Shown here: positions 37,911-49,559 of the stretch, one piece after another
How the letters are laid out: each line of letters opens with the position of its first letter
Numbering within the stretch: position 1 is the first letter of the stretch
NCBI GenBank assembly: GCA_017654935.2
Contig: CM065686.1
Coordinates: 30,851,091 to 30,915,090 of the forward strand
Direction of reading: 5' to 3'
Length of the DNA: 64,000 nt
Source of the DNA: Phymorhynchus buccinoides
Taxonomy: Eukaryota > Mollusca > Gastropoda > Neogastropoda > Raphitomidae
Notes under the pieces: generated by a model
Database searches by the model: none
What the model saw: the letters and a program-made list of their open reading frames with translations, nothing else
What the model was told of the DNA's origin: nothing
Translations under genes and position numbers: made by a program

Positions 37911-39371
37911 TTAAAACCGAGGCGGTTTATCTAAAAGCATCATAACCCGGACACGACCACCATTGGTGAAATACAAACTGCAGCTGCGTTCCTCACAGAA
38001 CTTGCGCAAATTCTGTACACACTCACAGTCCTTATCTGCATATCTTTCGCCAATGGCCTGCATTCTGACCAGTGGGGTTTCTGGTTTGATGACATTGGTC
38101 AAAGGCGGTAAACGCTCCACCACTCTGATGCAGCAATCCACCGTCAAGGATGGGCATGCTGCCGTCAGCTGGCGCCAAGCTTCTGATGACACACGCGGAA
38201 ACGCTACAGCGGCCATTGGGTAGTTTTTGTGCAAAAGCACCAGTCTTTCCAAAGGGCTTCGGCTGCTAGACGCTAGTTCCAGCAAAAGGGCGTCACTGAG
38301 GTTGCACATACTCAGCGCCAGCAGGCGAAGAGCGGGAAAAGAGGAAATGAACACGGCTGTTGGTGCTTCAGACTGCTGCGGACAAGAGGCCATGAACTCG
38401 TATTCGGGACACCCTGTCTCGGGTAGAACCAATGTTTTCGTTAAAGAACAACACTTCTCCATCTTTTGCAAGCTGTAGAGTTTGTGAACTCTGCTTCGGA
38501 ACTTAGTGAAGATGTGGACACTAATTTCGACGTTCTCTAGTTTATTAATCAGATCCCCAACAGTTGGAAATCCTTTCGAATACTTTGACTCACAAGGGTA
38601 AGTCAGAAAGGCGGGGATTTCACATTCAGTTCTGACGACCAGCTTCAGTCGCTTGAGAACGCCTTTTTCGGCAAAGGCGATCAGCTGTGCCATGGTTTCT
38701 TTGGTGAACTTCATCGCATGGTGAACAACAACTTCCATGTCTTGGATGAATGCATCAAACCTCTTGATCATAGCGACATCCTTCTTAGTTATACTGCATA
38801 ACCAGGTGCCCTCATCCTTAAGTGAAATGGGGCGCAGCTCAAGGGTGAGGCGAGTCCAGACATCCTTGCTATGCATGACATCATTCATCCTCCTGCATGT
38901 GCGGGCCAGGCAAGCACGGTCAGACAACGGGAGTACCCTGAACAAGTTCTCCAACACCAGATCTGGAAGCTCGTCAAGTGGTAGTGGTGGCGATTCCATG
39001 CTGTGGGTCCTTTTTGAAACAGCAGTAGAGTTGCTACTCGAGCCATCTTTTGGTACTGATGGTAATAATGTTTCTATACAGTGATCATCAGCGTTGGTAG
39101 AGCTAGGTTGTTGCAGTGATGGCGCTGCTCGAGATGTCACTGCTCCCAGACAGTGATCGTCATTGTGAACATCAATACTTGCACTGTTGGCGGCACTAGC
39201 TGCTGCTGGTGGTGATGGGGATGACGCTTGTACACTGTGATCACCCTTTGAATCACCAGTGGTGTTGAGGACGGTGCTAGATTTTTGCACCGATGGTAAT
39301 GCTTTTTTCATATTGCAGAATCGGAGGTACCGGCCTCTTTTTTGTGGTGGTGATATGAGCGGTGGATCCAT
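37911..39371 (-). CDS. F-box protein, paralogue A (486 aa, complete)
   Basis: Single coding exon for a probable substrate-recognition subunit of an SCF-type ubiquitin ligase; that role is known for F-box proteins in general and inferred here. Residues 1-130 are Ser/Ala/Pro-rich with short degenerate repeats around 'LPSVPK' and are probably disordered. An F-box lies at about 134-178 (LPDLVLENLFRVLPLSDRAC, then the CRRMNDVMHSKDVWTRL part). The C-terminal half looks like divergent leucine-rich repeats, for example LRLLALSMCNLSDALLLELA. The start is supported by an in-frame TGA in the upstream exon with no ATG between it and this Met. A splice acceptor (TTTTCAG) ends at 39449, 78 nt upstream of the ATG. 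Relative to gene B it lacks about 24 residues just before the F-box, including a basic cluster, and residues 11-22 are read in a different frame. The exact F-box subfamily is not recognised. Confidence 0.88.
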   Translation of the reverse strand: MDPPLISPPQKRGRYLRFCNMKKALPSVQKSSTVLNTTGDSKGDHSVQASSPSPPAAASAANSASIDVHNDDHCLGAVTSRAAPSLQQPSSTNADDHCIETLLPSVPKDGSSSNSTAVSKRTHSMESPPLPLDELPDLVLENLFRVLPLSDRACLARTCRRMNDVMHSKDVWTRLTLELRPISLKDEGTWLCSITKKDVAMIKRFDAFIQDMEVVVHHAMKFTKETMAQLIAFAEKGVLKRLKLVVRTECEIPAFLTYPCESKYSKGFPTVGDLINKLENVEISVHIFTKFRSRVHKLYSLQKMEKCCSLTKTLVLPETGCPEYEFMASCPQQSEAPTAVFISSFPALRLLALSMCNLSDALLLELASSSRSPLERLVLLHKNYPMAAVAFPRVSSEAWRQLTAACPSLTVDCCIRVVERLPPLTNVIKPETPLVRMQAIGERYADKDCECVQNLRKFCEERSCSLYFTNGGRVRVMMLLDKPPRF

Positions 39372-39641
39372 TATTGTCCTAGTTTCTTCTCTGTGCCTTT
39401 TTCTGTCGATAATTACGTGGATGCTATTTTCTTCTTCAGCGTGGCGATCTGAAAACCAGTAAAACCAGTAATAGTTATTACTAAAAATATTGACAAGAGA
39501 TTTAAGATATGCAAAGACAGTAATTCAGACAGTAATTCAGGTTGCAATTTTTTTAATTTCAAGGTCAACATTCATGGTCACGGTCAACAAGTTTCAAAAT
39601 AGAGTCATACTGCATTCCTTGGCTGATGCTGGCTAAGAGTA

Positions 39642-40056
39642 CCCAGCACCACGAAAGGGGCATTAAGTCGGTGGGCTAGTTTCTCACAACAGGCTTACAC
39701 AGTGAAAAATATTTTTTTTGTCAATTTTGAGTTATGGGTATTTTCGTGTTCTCTAACATCTTATTTTTCATATTTATAAAGATATTCATTAATATGCCTG
39801 GGTATCTAAATGGGTCTTATAAGTGTCTTAAAACAAGTACGTCATTGCATTTTCTTCAGCTAGGCTAGACTTTAGACTGTTTTCTCAAAATGACTGACGC
39901 TCACCCTACTAACTTTAAATGCTCATAATCCTGGGACAGAAACAAAAAAAGGAATGGTTCTTTTATAATTGGAAAGAGAATTGTCTGAAGCTTTCAAATG
40001 CATAATTTTCTCAGAATGGTCAGTTTGACACTTAATGTCCCTTTCGTGGTGCTGGG
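39642..40056. mobile_element. 415-bp TIR element in intron A
   Basis: Ends CCCAGCACCACGAAAGGGG and CCCTTTCGTGGTGCTGGG; the inverted match runs about 26 bp through 'cattaagt'. Non-coding. Absent from the short intron of gene B. Confidence 0.7.
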
Positions 40057-40559
40057 TCACATAAGGTTATAGTGGTGTACGATCAGTGGTTTCTAGGCTG
40101 ATGCCACTGGCACACCCAAAAGAAACATTGCTAAAGTCAAATCATTAATCAAATACATGAACACTTTGCAAAGCATATGTTTTGGGGCCAATCTACCACC
40201 TGATTCAGTTTTGAGCCTATGATTGTGAAAATGTGTAAGATTATGTCTATAAATCAAGTTTGACCTTGAAAAGCGAAATTTCCTTCTTTGCGCTATATAG
40301 TTCTTGTCTGAGCTGTATCTTCACATTTTGTGTGAAGGTGTGAGATTTAGAGTACAATACATTGATACATAAATTATGCATCGGGAATAAAATGTCGCCG
40401 AGCGGCAGACAAATAGCAGAAAGATATATAGAAGAAAGACAAAACGAGAGTGGAGTTGATAGTTTAAGAACAGTAATCATTGAATTCAAATCCTTTTGAC
40501 TGCAGCACTGGAAAAAACAACTAATCCATTGGGAAAAAGGAAAAGAAAAAACAACAACC

Positions 40560-41240
40560 TAAAAACAACCTAATCCCTTGGGCTACATCACTAGAAAAGA
40601 CGGTGCAACCTTGTCCTTTGCACTGTCTTTTCTAGTGCTGCAGCCAAAGGGATTAGGTTGCACTGTCTTTTCGAGTGCTGCAGCCAAAGGGATAAGGTTG
40701 TCTTTTCTAGTACTGCAGCCAAAGGGATTAGGTTGTCTTTTCTAGTGCTGCAGCCAAAGGGATTAGTTTGTCTTTTCTTGTGTTGCAGCCAAAGGGACTA
40801 GCTTGCGCTGTCTTTTCTAGTGCTGCAGCCAAAGGGATTAGGCTGTCTATCCTAGTGCTACAGCCAAACGGATTACATTGCACTCTTTTCTAGTGCTACA
40901 GCCAAAGGGACTATGTTGCACTGTCTTTTCTAGTGCTGCAGCCAAAGGGACTAGGTTGCACTGTCTTTTCTAATGCTACAGCTAAAGTGATTAGGTTGTC
41001 TTTTCTAGTGCTACAGCCAAAGGGACTATGTTGCACTGTCTTTTCTAGTGCTGCAGCCAAAGGGACTAGGTTGCACTGTCTTTTCTAATGCTACAGCTAA
41101 AGTGATTAGGTTGTCTTTTCTAGTGCTGCAGCCAAAGGGATTAGGTTGTCTTTTCTAGTGCTGCAGTCACAGGGATTAGGTTGTCTTTTCTAGTGCTGCA
41201 GCCAAAGGGACTATGTTGTCTTTTTTAGTGCTGCAGCCAA
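40560..41240. repeat. TTCTAGTGCTGCAGCC minisatellite
   Basis: About 17 units, 34-44 bp each (ttttctagtgctgcagccaa, agggattaggttg, optional cactgtc). An inverse unit (gggctacatcactagaaaag) starts the array, so its left edge folds back. Confidence 0.9.
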
Positions 41241-41549
41241 AGTGTGTGTGTGTGTGTGTGTGCGTGTGTGTGCGTGTGCGTGTGCGTGTGTGCGCGTGCG
41301 CGTGTGTGCGTGTGCGTGTATGTGGTGTGTGTGTGTTGTGTGTGTGTCAAGCAAATCACCAGAACGCCCACTGTGTGTGTGTGTTTTTATTTCTCTGTCA
41401 CTGTCTGCTGTCTCTGACTTTGTACCTTTCTGCTGCGCGCGTGCGCGTGTGCGTGCGTGCGTGTGCGTGCGTGCGTGCGTGTGCGTGTATGTGGTGTGTG
41501 TGTGTTGTGTGTGAGTGTGGTGTGTGTCAAGCAAATCACCAGAACGCCC

Positions 41550-41590
<41 letters not shown>

Positions 41591-41680
41591 ATCTCTCTGT
41601 CACTGTCTGCTGTCTCTGACTTTGTATCTATCTCTCCGTTTCTGTCTCTGTTTCTCTGTCCTCCTTGTCAATCTGTGTAG
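41240..41680. repeat. GT-rich tandem duplication (~180 bp)
   Basis: gtcaagcaaatcaccagaac, gcccactgtgtg and ctgtcactgtctgctgtctc occur at 41346 and 41526, separated by GT/GC microsatellite. Confidence 0.8.
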
Positions 41681-41795
41681 ATGTCTGTCTATATGTAGCA
41701 AAGTGCATACAACTAATCAATGTGTGGGGGAGAGCATGTGTGCTTGTGTCTTTATCATGTGTGTGTTTGCATTAATATAAAAAAAGAAACATGCA

Positions 41796-42003
41796 GGGGT
41801 TGCCCGAGCACAGAACCTTGGGGAACTCCTGATTCGACAGTAATTTCTTCCAATGCTACTCCTTCTACCACTCCTTTCTGCTCTTCGCTTGCCAGGAAGT
41901 TATCAATCCATGTGTTGATAGGGCAGCTGTTGCCATAGTGGTAAACTTTGTGGATGAGGAGTGGGTGGGAGACTTTGTGGAAAGCCTTTTCAAAATCCAC
42001 AAA
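41796..42003 (-). pseudogene. Second non-LTR RT fragment inside intron A
   Basis: The minus strand encodes MDFEKAFHKVSHPLL (motif A region), WIDNFLASEEQKGVVEG and VESGVPQGSVLG (motif B region). It lacks the FADD catalytic motif and is cut off on the downstream side by GT-rich DNA. The sequence differs from the RT at 33-34 kb, so it comes from a different element lineage. Confidence 0.75.
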
Positions 42004-42659
42004 GTTCTGTTTGTATGTATATATGTGTGTGTTCTTTGATTTTATGTCCTTCCGCTAAAAGTGATTCAGACAATGTGTGTGCGCATGTGCATGCTTGCAT
42101 CTGTCCATAAAATGATATGTGTTTATGAGCGTGTGCAAGCGCTTGCACATTAATTTTTGGACGTGTACAAAATGCGCATGCATCTGTCCATAAAACTAGT
42201 ACTTGCACACAAACAGAACAACACACACGATATAGACACAAGCACGCATGATACAGTACACAAATACACACTTTGCTACACAGACAGGGGAAACATAGAA
42301 ACAGAGACAGAAACAGAGATAGAAACAGTCAGACAGAGAAAGCAGACAGTGACAGATTGCATGGGTGCAACTACACAAAATGAAAAAACCCTGAAAAGCC
42401 GGGGTCCAGGGGTAATGTCCCCCTGCAGCTGAAGCAAAAATTGATTTATGAAGGTATTTTAGTCTGCTTTTTCCACAATTTATACAAATGCTTATTTTAA
42501 AGTGTTTGAAAAATACAGTAGACACACAAAGATCTTGTTCGACAAATTTAAAAAAAGGAACTTCCTTTTCTGGTAAAATTAAAAAAACAGGCAATCCTTG
42601 TATGCCAGGAAAAGTTGCACCCAATGAGATTGAGAGATAAACACACACATACAGACAGA

Positions 42660-42661
42660 CA

Positions 42662-42730
<69 letters not shown>
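42660..42730. repeat. (AC)n tract
   Basis: About 68 bp perfect. Confidence 0.95.
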
Positions 42731-42731
<1 letters not shown>

Positions 42732-42934
42732 GAAGAATCATTGGCATACTTATTGAAATCTATTTTTAGTGCAGAGAGCGTTTGTGACTGAAGGGAGGGA
42801 AAATAGCCTGGGTTCTATTTTCCCACAAGAGGTTAAATATCCACTGCATGTTTTTAATTACTGATTTGTAATATTACTACAATCATCCTTATCAACATCA
42901 TCATCATCATATAGTAAAAAGCCAACTGTCCGTC

Positions 42935-43495
42935 CGTGTGTGTGTGTGTGTGTGTGTCTGAAACACGAAACGGGCCTTATAACTCCGCCGTTTTTCGACC
43001 GAATCGCTTCAAATTTGTTGTGAGCCTTAACGGGGCGATGGCAATGGCAATCGTGTCATTTGCGCGGTTCTGCAAATGCGCGAAACGCGCATCCGCCGTC
43101 CTTTCGGCGCCCGTATCTCCGGGATTTCTGAACCGATTGCCTTCAAATTTGGCAGGTACATGACCGGGGACGGTGACTATCGCTGTGTCAAACCGGAAGC
43201 GAATCGATTACTTAGGCGCATAACAGCAGAATGATGCAAAACGGGCCTTATAACTCCGCCGGTTTTCAATCGAATCGCGTCAAATTTGCTTTCAGGCTTG
43301 CTGTTACCGGGGCAAAGCCTGGCAGTAAATTTGAAGAAACTCGGTAGAGCGCGTCACTCTCAGAGCAGCGCCAACGGGAAACGGGGCCTTATAACTCTGC
43401 CGTTTCTTCACGGAATCGCTTCAAATTTGCTGTACTCAGCGTTACCAGTACTTGGCGTTACCGTTACTAGGCGCTGCCGTTACTAGTGTAACCCA
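42935..43495. repeat. Dispersed 'ggccttataactccgcc' repeat (three internal units)
   Basis: acgggccttataactccgcc + gaatcgcttcaaatttg occurs near 42968, 43240 and 43383. A related inverse copy lies at 17440-17910 (gtcatcgtccccggtcatgt, ctagtaccggtaatgcc). Non-coding, unclassified. Confidence 0.65.
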
Positions 43496-43499
43496 CTCC

Positions 43500-44660
43500 T
43501 CGTAAAACCCCAAATTACCAAATTACAGGAGCGGGACTCGGGTTCGGGTTGAGCTACAAAACTAGAGCGTTAGAGTCAATCTTTCAGAAAGTCTTTCAGA
43601 GACACGAAAACACCGAGATTCGGTATGAGTTCGCTGATTTATTAAAAGAAAAACAACTTAAAAAATAAACAAACAAATCAATAATCCGGAAAATCCCAGC
43701 CCAAAGAAATGTTTTCCAATTACACTAATTTGCTAAATGATACCGCCAGTGTCAAATTCAAACAAGATTGATATAACAAAAGAAATAAGAAGAATCACTG
43801 AGAGGCGAATTGGGTTTAAAATTAGAAATAGGCAAAGAAAGGAAAGAAGAATATGCGCTCCTGAAAGATAAACAATATTATGCATTAATATTCATCAACT
43901 AAAACCTAAAATGACTAAAAATAACATTATAACAATGCGATCATGTCTTACTTTGATTTCACCATCAGGTTTCAACTAATAAAATAACATCAAATCAAAC
44001 AAAGCAATTATTACTAACCGACCTGAAAATAACCGAATGTAAGCTTACCGGTACATTATTTTCACACAACACAAATTAAAACATGCTTCAAAAGTCATAC
44101 TCCCATTAATCCATTATAACTATAAGCAACTACAGCACAAAATTGTTACACAACAGAATACTCTGACTGGTAGTGGTATGCACTTGGATAACTCAAACCG
44201 AGTTCCCTCAAAATATTATTGGTTTCCAATAATCCATTTACCCCGAGCTGATGCCACAGCTATTCAAAATCAAAACCAAAATATCATGGAAAAGTCAAGT
44301 TATGTCTAACTCATATTGAGGTGACCACATGGAACACCCAGCTAGGCTATACTACTTTCCATGGATGAATAATCCTATTCATCCTCAACAACTAGCCTTC
44401 CCCTGGTAGAAACATCATAATTTTACATTCTAATTACATGATCTACACCACATGGCTAGTTGCAATGTTCTCTTTATACCATTTCTAAAAGAGAACATTT
44501 CCATCCAGAACTTTCCAATAGTTTATCCCAAAAATACCTTTAACCAGTCAGTATATTTTACCTTAAAACATACACAAAAATAAAACACAAGAACATTCAT
44601 TCATGAATACCAAAATAACATCCAAATAATACAACCAAATCCCTAAACTCACTGATGTTC
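43500..44660. other. AT-rich intron A segment, nothing recognised
   Basis: Low-complexity AT-rich sequence without repeats visible by eye. Confidence 0.5.
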
Positions 44661-44667
44661 TTTGCAT

Positions 44668-45180
44668 CAGTCAAATTACAGCTTGCCACGGCTCTTTGTC
44701 TCCCCTTGCCTCATGGTATCAGCCATGTGACTTTCACAATGAACTACTGGCACAGCTCTTTGTCTCCCCTTTCACCTTGCCTCATGGTATCAGCCATGTG
44801 GCTCTCACAATGAACTACTGTCACGGCTCTTTGTCTCCCCTTTCATTTTGCCTCATGGTATCAGCCATGTGGCTTTCACAATGAACTACTGGCACAGCTC
44901 TTTGTCTCCCCTTTCACCTTGCCTCATGGTATCAGCCATGTGGCTTTCACAATGAACTACTGGCACAGCTCTTTGTCTCCCCTTTCATCTTGCCTCATGG
45001 TATCAGCCATGTGGCTTTCACAATGAACTACTGGCACAGCTCTTTGTCTCCCCTTTCACCTTGCCTCATGGCATCCACCATGTGGCTCTCAACAATGAAC
45101 TACTGTCACAGCTCTGTGTCTCCGCTTGCCTCATGGTATCAGCCATGTGGCTCTCAACAATGAACTCCTGTCACACTTTA
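44668..45180. repeat. ~72-bp satellite
   Basis: Seven units of tgcctcatggtatcagccat, gtggctttcacaatgaacta, ctggcacagctctttgtctc. Confidence 0.9.
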
Positions 45181-45907
45181 GTGACAGTGTTTTACAAATT
45201 TTCACCCACAAATAATTCTACCATCATTACACATTGTAATGATTATTGTTTTACACTATAAATATAATACACTTGGGCTGTAACAGTTTGGTCACAAACC
45301 CTATTATTGCTAAGCAATTCACTAGAAAGGTTGTAGAAACAACTAACAGCTCAAAGAAAGAAACCATGTGCTTCTTTGTCGAAAAGCACATGTTCACATG
45401 AACTACAACCTGGCCTTTTAATTCAGTCTTCACTATAAAGTATAATTTAATTTACAATATTACTCTACAGCTGTATTAGTATTACATTTCTATTAACACC
45501 AAAGACTAAAATGACAATAATTACTATACCTTGTCCAGGCATGCTCTAGGTCTTCTTTCTTTTCAATGAGAGACTTCTAATCTAGGTCTTCACCCTTTCA
45601 AGTCTGGTGGAACACTGACAGAAAAGTTGTAAAGGAATAGGAAGTCCTATTGAAACAGGAAGTTAAAATGCGGATTAGTTAAAATAAGAATTTGTAACAA
45701 TAATAACATTTTACTTTATTCTTTTAAAATAAATTCGCATAAAATCTTAAATATATAGTAGAACTAAATAATCATTACTATGTACCTGTTTTCTTTAATA
45801 TAGTTTTCTTTCATTTATAATTACTTCCTAAAGCAATACAAGGGAAGTAAATCAACTGTCTGTTACTAGTGTTAGTAGAAGAAAGTTATGTCCCCTGTGC
45901 TCCTTAA

Positions 45908-45911
<4 letters not shown>

Positions 45912-45986
<75 letters not shown>
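45912..45986. repeat. (CT)n tract
   Basis: Perfect, in an AT-rich part of intron A. Confidence 0.95.
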
Positions 45987-45988
<2 letters not shown>

Positions 45989-46179
45989 ATGTAAATCCTC
46001 CTAAACTTAGCCATCAGTTGGAGGAGGTTACACTAGCATAAGCTATTTATTGGTGAGTTTCTTTGTACTTTACTAGTAGTGGGTATTTTTACCTGCCTGC
46101 TATTACAAACCATTACAATATTTTCATTTTGCATGCACAGTCAGCATTTAGTAGCTATTCCTCCATAATACTGCACTAA

Positions 46180-46181
46180 GC

Positions 46182-46230
<49 letters not shown>

Positions 46231-46440
46231 ACACACATACACACACGCATTGTCCGGTGTTTAGACACACCCAGGTCATACGCCAAGGTCAAGGTCACGA
46301 TTGGGATTATCATTCTCTCTTGGTGACACACCACCATTCAAAATTTGAAGCGATTCTGACAAGCGGTTCGGGAGAAAACGCGGCTTGACGGACGGACGGA
46401 CGGACGGACGGACGGACGGACGGAACAATACTTCCCGAAG
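46180..46440. repeat. (AC)n, 'caaggtcaaggtca' fragment and (CGGA)n
   Basis: (AC)n 46183-46228; then gccaaggtcaaggtcacgat and gcggttcgggag, related to the 25.7-kb repeat inverted; then (CGGA)n at 46389-46423. Confidence 0.8.
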
Positions 46441-46808
46441 CCGAAGTTGAATTAAAGACTGTCACACAGAGATGAGTCCAACCAGAGGCTGTTCGCCAAG
46501 TCCGCGAATACAGAATAGGGTCAGGGACAAGGTTCGAATTGATCGGCCATGAAAGGGATAGGGTTAGGAATGGGGTAGGGCCTAAGGGTTAGGGTTAGAA
46601 CTGAAAACAGCCAAATCAAATGAAAGAAACACTCCGCATGTGAGAACAAAAGTAAAAATTCATTGTTTGTCTAACTTCGTTGTGCTTAGGGTAAAAGCAA
46701 CTTGCGGTCAGATAGGCCCAGCTAGGGCAAGGGAACAAGGGAATAGGATTATGAATAAATATCATAAACAAGAGCATAACGACGAACGGTTTAGACGCAT
46801 GTGTCATC

Positions 46809-46812
<4 letters not shown>

Positions 46813-46905
<93 letters not shown>
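46813..46905. repeat. (GA)n tract
   Basis: About 93 bp perfect. Confidence 0.95.
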
Positions 46906-46907
<2 letters not shown>

Positions 46908-47314
46908 AATTAAAGCAATTTAAATTAGTGCTGTCCACACCTATAATTGGAAGCTTACTGTGGACGTTTTTCTTTGTGTGTTGTAATTTGTATTTATTTT
47001 TTAATTTGGTTCAATTTTTGCATGTTGTCTAAAATCACTGTTCATGTGAAAAGACATTCAATTAAAGGTTCATTCGTTACACAAACACCGCAAATGAATA
47101 AAACTAGGCATGTCACAAGACAAAAGAAATTTCTGCGAATTCAAAATCCATCCATAGTTAAGTTAAATTCTCTCTCAATCTCATATCACAGTGGGTGAGT
47201 CACTGAGTGGGACAAAGAAAATGAAAAACGTTTCAGCACCCAACTCGTAGGCCTAACTATCAAACCATTCGCGCTTAAATCTACACAGACATTATTCTAA
47301 GAAATTAAACTTAC

Positions 47315-47600
47315 CTTTGGTCTGATCAAACGCGAGATTGCCACAAAGATGTGCTACTGTTCATCTGTACATGCAAACCGGGCTTCACTCAAAATCAAAC
47401 TTGACTGGTTGAAAACTCGTGACTTGCTACTACGGCCTACTATACACTTATGCTAGGACTATGCTAGGCCAATCTACTGTAGACACAAAGGAAGCTTGGC
47501 ACACAATGGGGTCCAATGGGCGGGCTGTTCGTCTTACCACGTTACCTCAATCACTGGTCAGATTACGCAAATTGAAAGTTGGTGGTCAAAATAGACACGC
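47315..47600 (-). other. Putative 5' UTR first exon of F-box gene A
   Basis: The minus strand reads ...GATCAGACCAAAG followed by GTAAGT, a strong splice donor with the intron beginning at 47314. The same exon and donor occur upstream of gene B at 57709, where only 323 bp separate it from the coding exon. That fixes this exon as the first exon of gene A despite a 7866-bp intron. Joined to the coding exon, the reading frame meets TGA 16 codons before the splice, so the exon is non-coding. The 5' end (transcription start) is not visible; the right boundary given is where homology to copy B weakens. Confidence 0.55.
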
Positions 47601-48011
47601 GTTTCCAATCGGCTAGCTAAGCTAGCGCTAGCGAAGTTACCGTGGCAAGGATAGAGGAAAATGGCCGTCTGAAACGGTCGTACAATCGACAGCGCGATAT
47701 TTAATGATATTCAACACTGACTTCAAAAATCCCTCTGGTTGTTAGGAAACTAGACAGTGTTCAAATAGGCCTACAGATGGATTCGAACAGAAACTCGGAC
47801 AAAGGTGCAGACCAACACCCCCTTCTATTTTCCCGGTTCTTTAAGGTTTTTTTTATAGTTTTTTTAGCGGTCTTGCCTTTATTTCTGCAGATTGAGCATG
47901 TAAGCCTCATTCGTTTTCTATTGAATATTAATGTTTATCCCTTTAAACTAATAGTAGTACTAATAGCTGAATATAAAGGCATGACTGAAAAAACAGCAAT
48001 GAACCAAGACG

Positions 48012-48048
<37 letters not shown>

Positions 48049-48181
48049 CGTGTGCGTGCGCGTGTGTGTGCGTGCGTGCGTGCGTACTTGCGTGCATGCG
48101 CGCGTGTGAACCGAAACTTGGCAGCCATTTTATTTAGCAATCGTAGATACCCGCGAGGCCGATGCGTAGCGATGAAAATGA

Positions 48182-48371
48182 TGATTTACGTCCTCTCGGT
48201 CATAGACACATGGGACATTTGTAAATACAAAGATGATGGGAACAATACTGGAGGCAATGCCCGGAGGCAGTGCAACACCAGTAAACTCCCGAGTTTTCAA
48301 CAATATAGATAGGTGTAGCGGTAACCACGCCTCGGTTAAACCTCATCGGGTATGGTACCGCCACATTGATT
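48182..48371 (-). mobile_element. SINE-like element in copy A
   Basis: Full-length minus-strand member (tttacgtcctctcggtcata ... cctcatcgggtatggtaccg). It occupies the position equivalent to 59635-59827 in copy B, so it may predate the duplication. Confidence 0.6.
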
Positions 48372-48520
48372 ATGAAGTAGTGGTGTCCAGTGACTGAAAC
48401 GCCTTCCTAACTCCGCCACGTAGCGGCTGCTTTCCCTACGCTTCTGAAACGCGTCTTAGTTCTTCTTCCTATTACTGGACTGGGCCTCACGGCGTTTAAA
48501 GTCCAACTTGATTTTTCTAT

Positions 48521-49126
48521 GGGGCTCAAAAATTATAACATACCGGTTAAGTAGTTAACTGGCTTTAATATACCAGTTAAGTAGTTAACTGTCTTTTCGT
48601 ATTTCAGTTAAGTAGTTAGCTGATATAATCAACTTCCGCTTCCGGCAAAAGAAAAGTCAGTTAACTGTTAAGTGGCATTTTGTCAGGAAAAGCAACTCCT
48701 TAACTTTTTTTTGTAACACAAAATCCCATTGGATGGACTGCAGATAAGCAATCTTTTCCCATTTATACTGTGGAAGAGTTACATACTTTCAATTTCATTT
48801 TTTATTAGCAATTTTCATCACGGATCGGACCTGCAGTACCTCCAGGATCTGCTCAGAGCTTTAAATGATGGTTCATCCCGTATGTGCTGTTTTGCAGCCG
48901 AGTATACGTAAAACCTAAATTGAATTCATTCAAACGCCGACTAATTACAATGTGTGTTACAAAACCTTCAGAAAATAATCGCTCTCAGACGGAAAAGCAA
49001 CTTAACAGTTAAGTGATATTTCGAAATATCAGTTAACCTGTTAAGTAGTATAAACGATTTCCGCTTCCGGTAAAACAAGAAAAGCCAGTTAAGTAGTTAA
49101 CTGGTATTTTATCAATTCTGAACCCC
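48521..49126. mobile_element. 606-bp TIR element with repeated GTTAA hairpin motif
   Basis: Ends GGGGCTCAAAAATTATAA and the inverse of GGGGTTCAGAATTGATAA. Both ends carry CAGTTAAGTAGTTAACTG, itself a hairpin (CAGTTAA/TTAACTG), repeated several times at 48541-48675 and 49005-49110. Found in copy A only. Confidence 0.6.
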
Positions 49127-49559
49127 ATATTTTTCGTGCTCGAAATTTTCCATCCACATCTTTACTTTCACACCCATTTTGCTGCAGCAGCTTTTCCCCT
49201 TCTCTATTTGGCGATTTCCGTCTCGTCAACAACATAACATCTTAGCGGATGTAGGCTTGTCTGTCTTTCTGTCTCGTCTACGGACATTTTAAACACATAA
49301 ATAAAGAATGAATATGATGGGTTATAATTGGTTAAAACTGAGGCAGAAATATGCTGTAAGTGCCATCAGGTTTGGAGCTTCATAAACGTCTTAGATAAGA
49401 ACAGATCTTTGTGTCTTTATTTTTTGAATTAAAAAAAACCCCAACACGGAAAAACGAAGTAGCTGTCTTGCAGACCAACACTAGGTGTTCAAGACTGCGG
49501 TATGTATCAGAACGTTGGGGTATAAATAAAGCAGAGAAACATAGGCCTAATGGAAAACG

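Larger units (their letters stand above)
39449..47314 (-). other. Intron of F-box gene A (7866 bp, repeat-filled)
   Basis: Bounded by GTAAGT (minus strand, at 47314) and TTTTCAG (at 39449). The first ~100 nt next to the coding exon match gene B's intron; the rest has no counterpart there. Contents include a 415-bp TIR element, the TTCTAGTGCTGCAGCC minisatellite, GT arrays, an RT fragment, the 'ggccttataactccgcc' repeat, a ~70-bp satellite, (CT)n, (AC)n, (CGGA)n and (GA)n. Confidence 0.6.
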
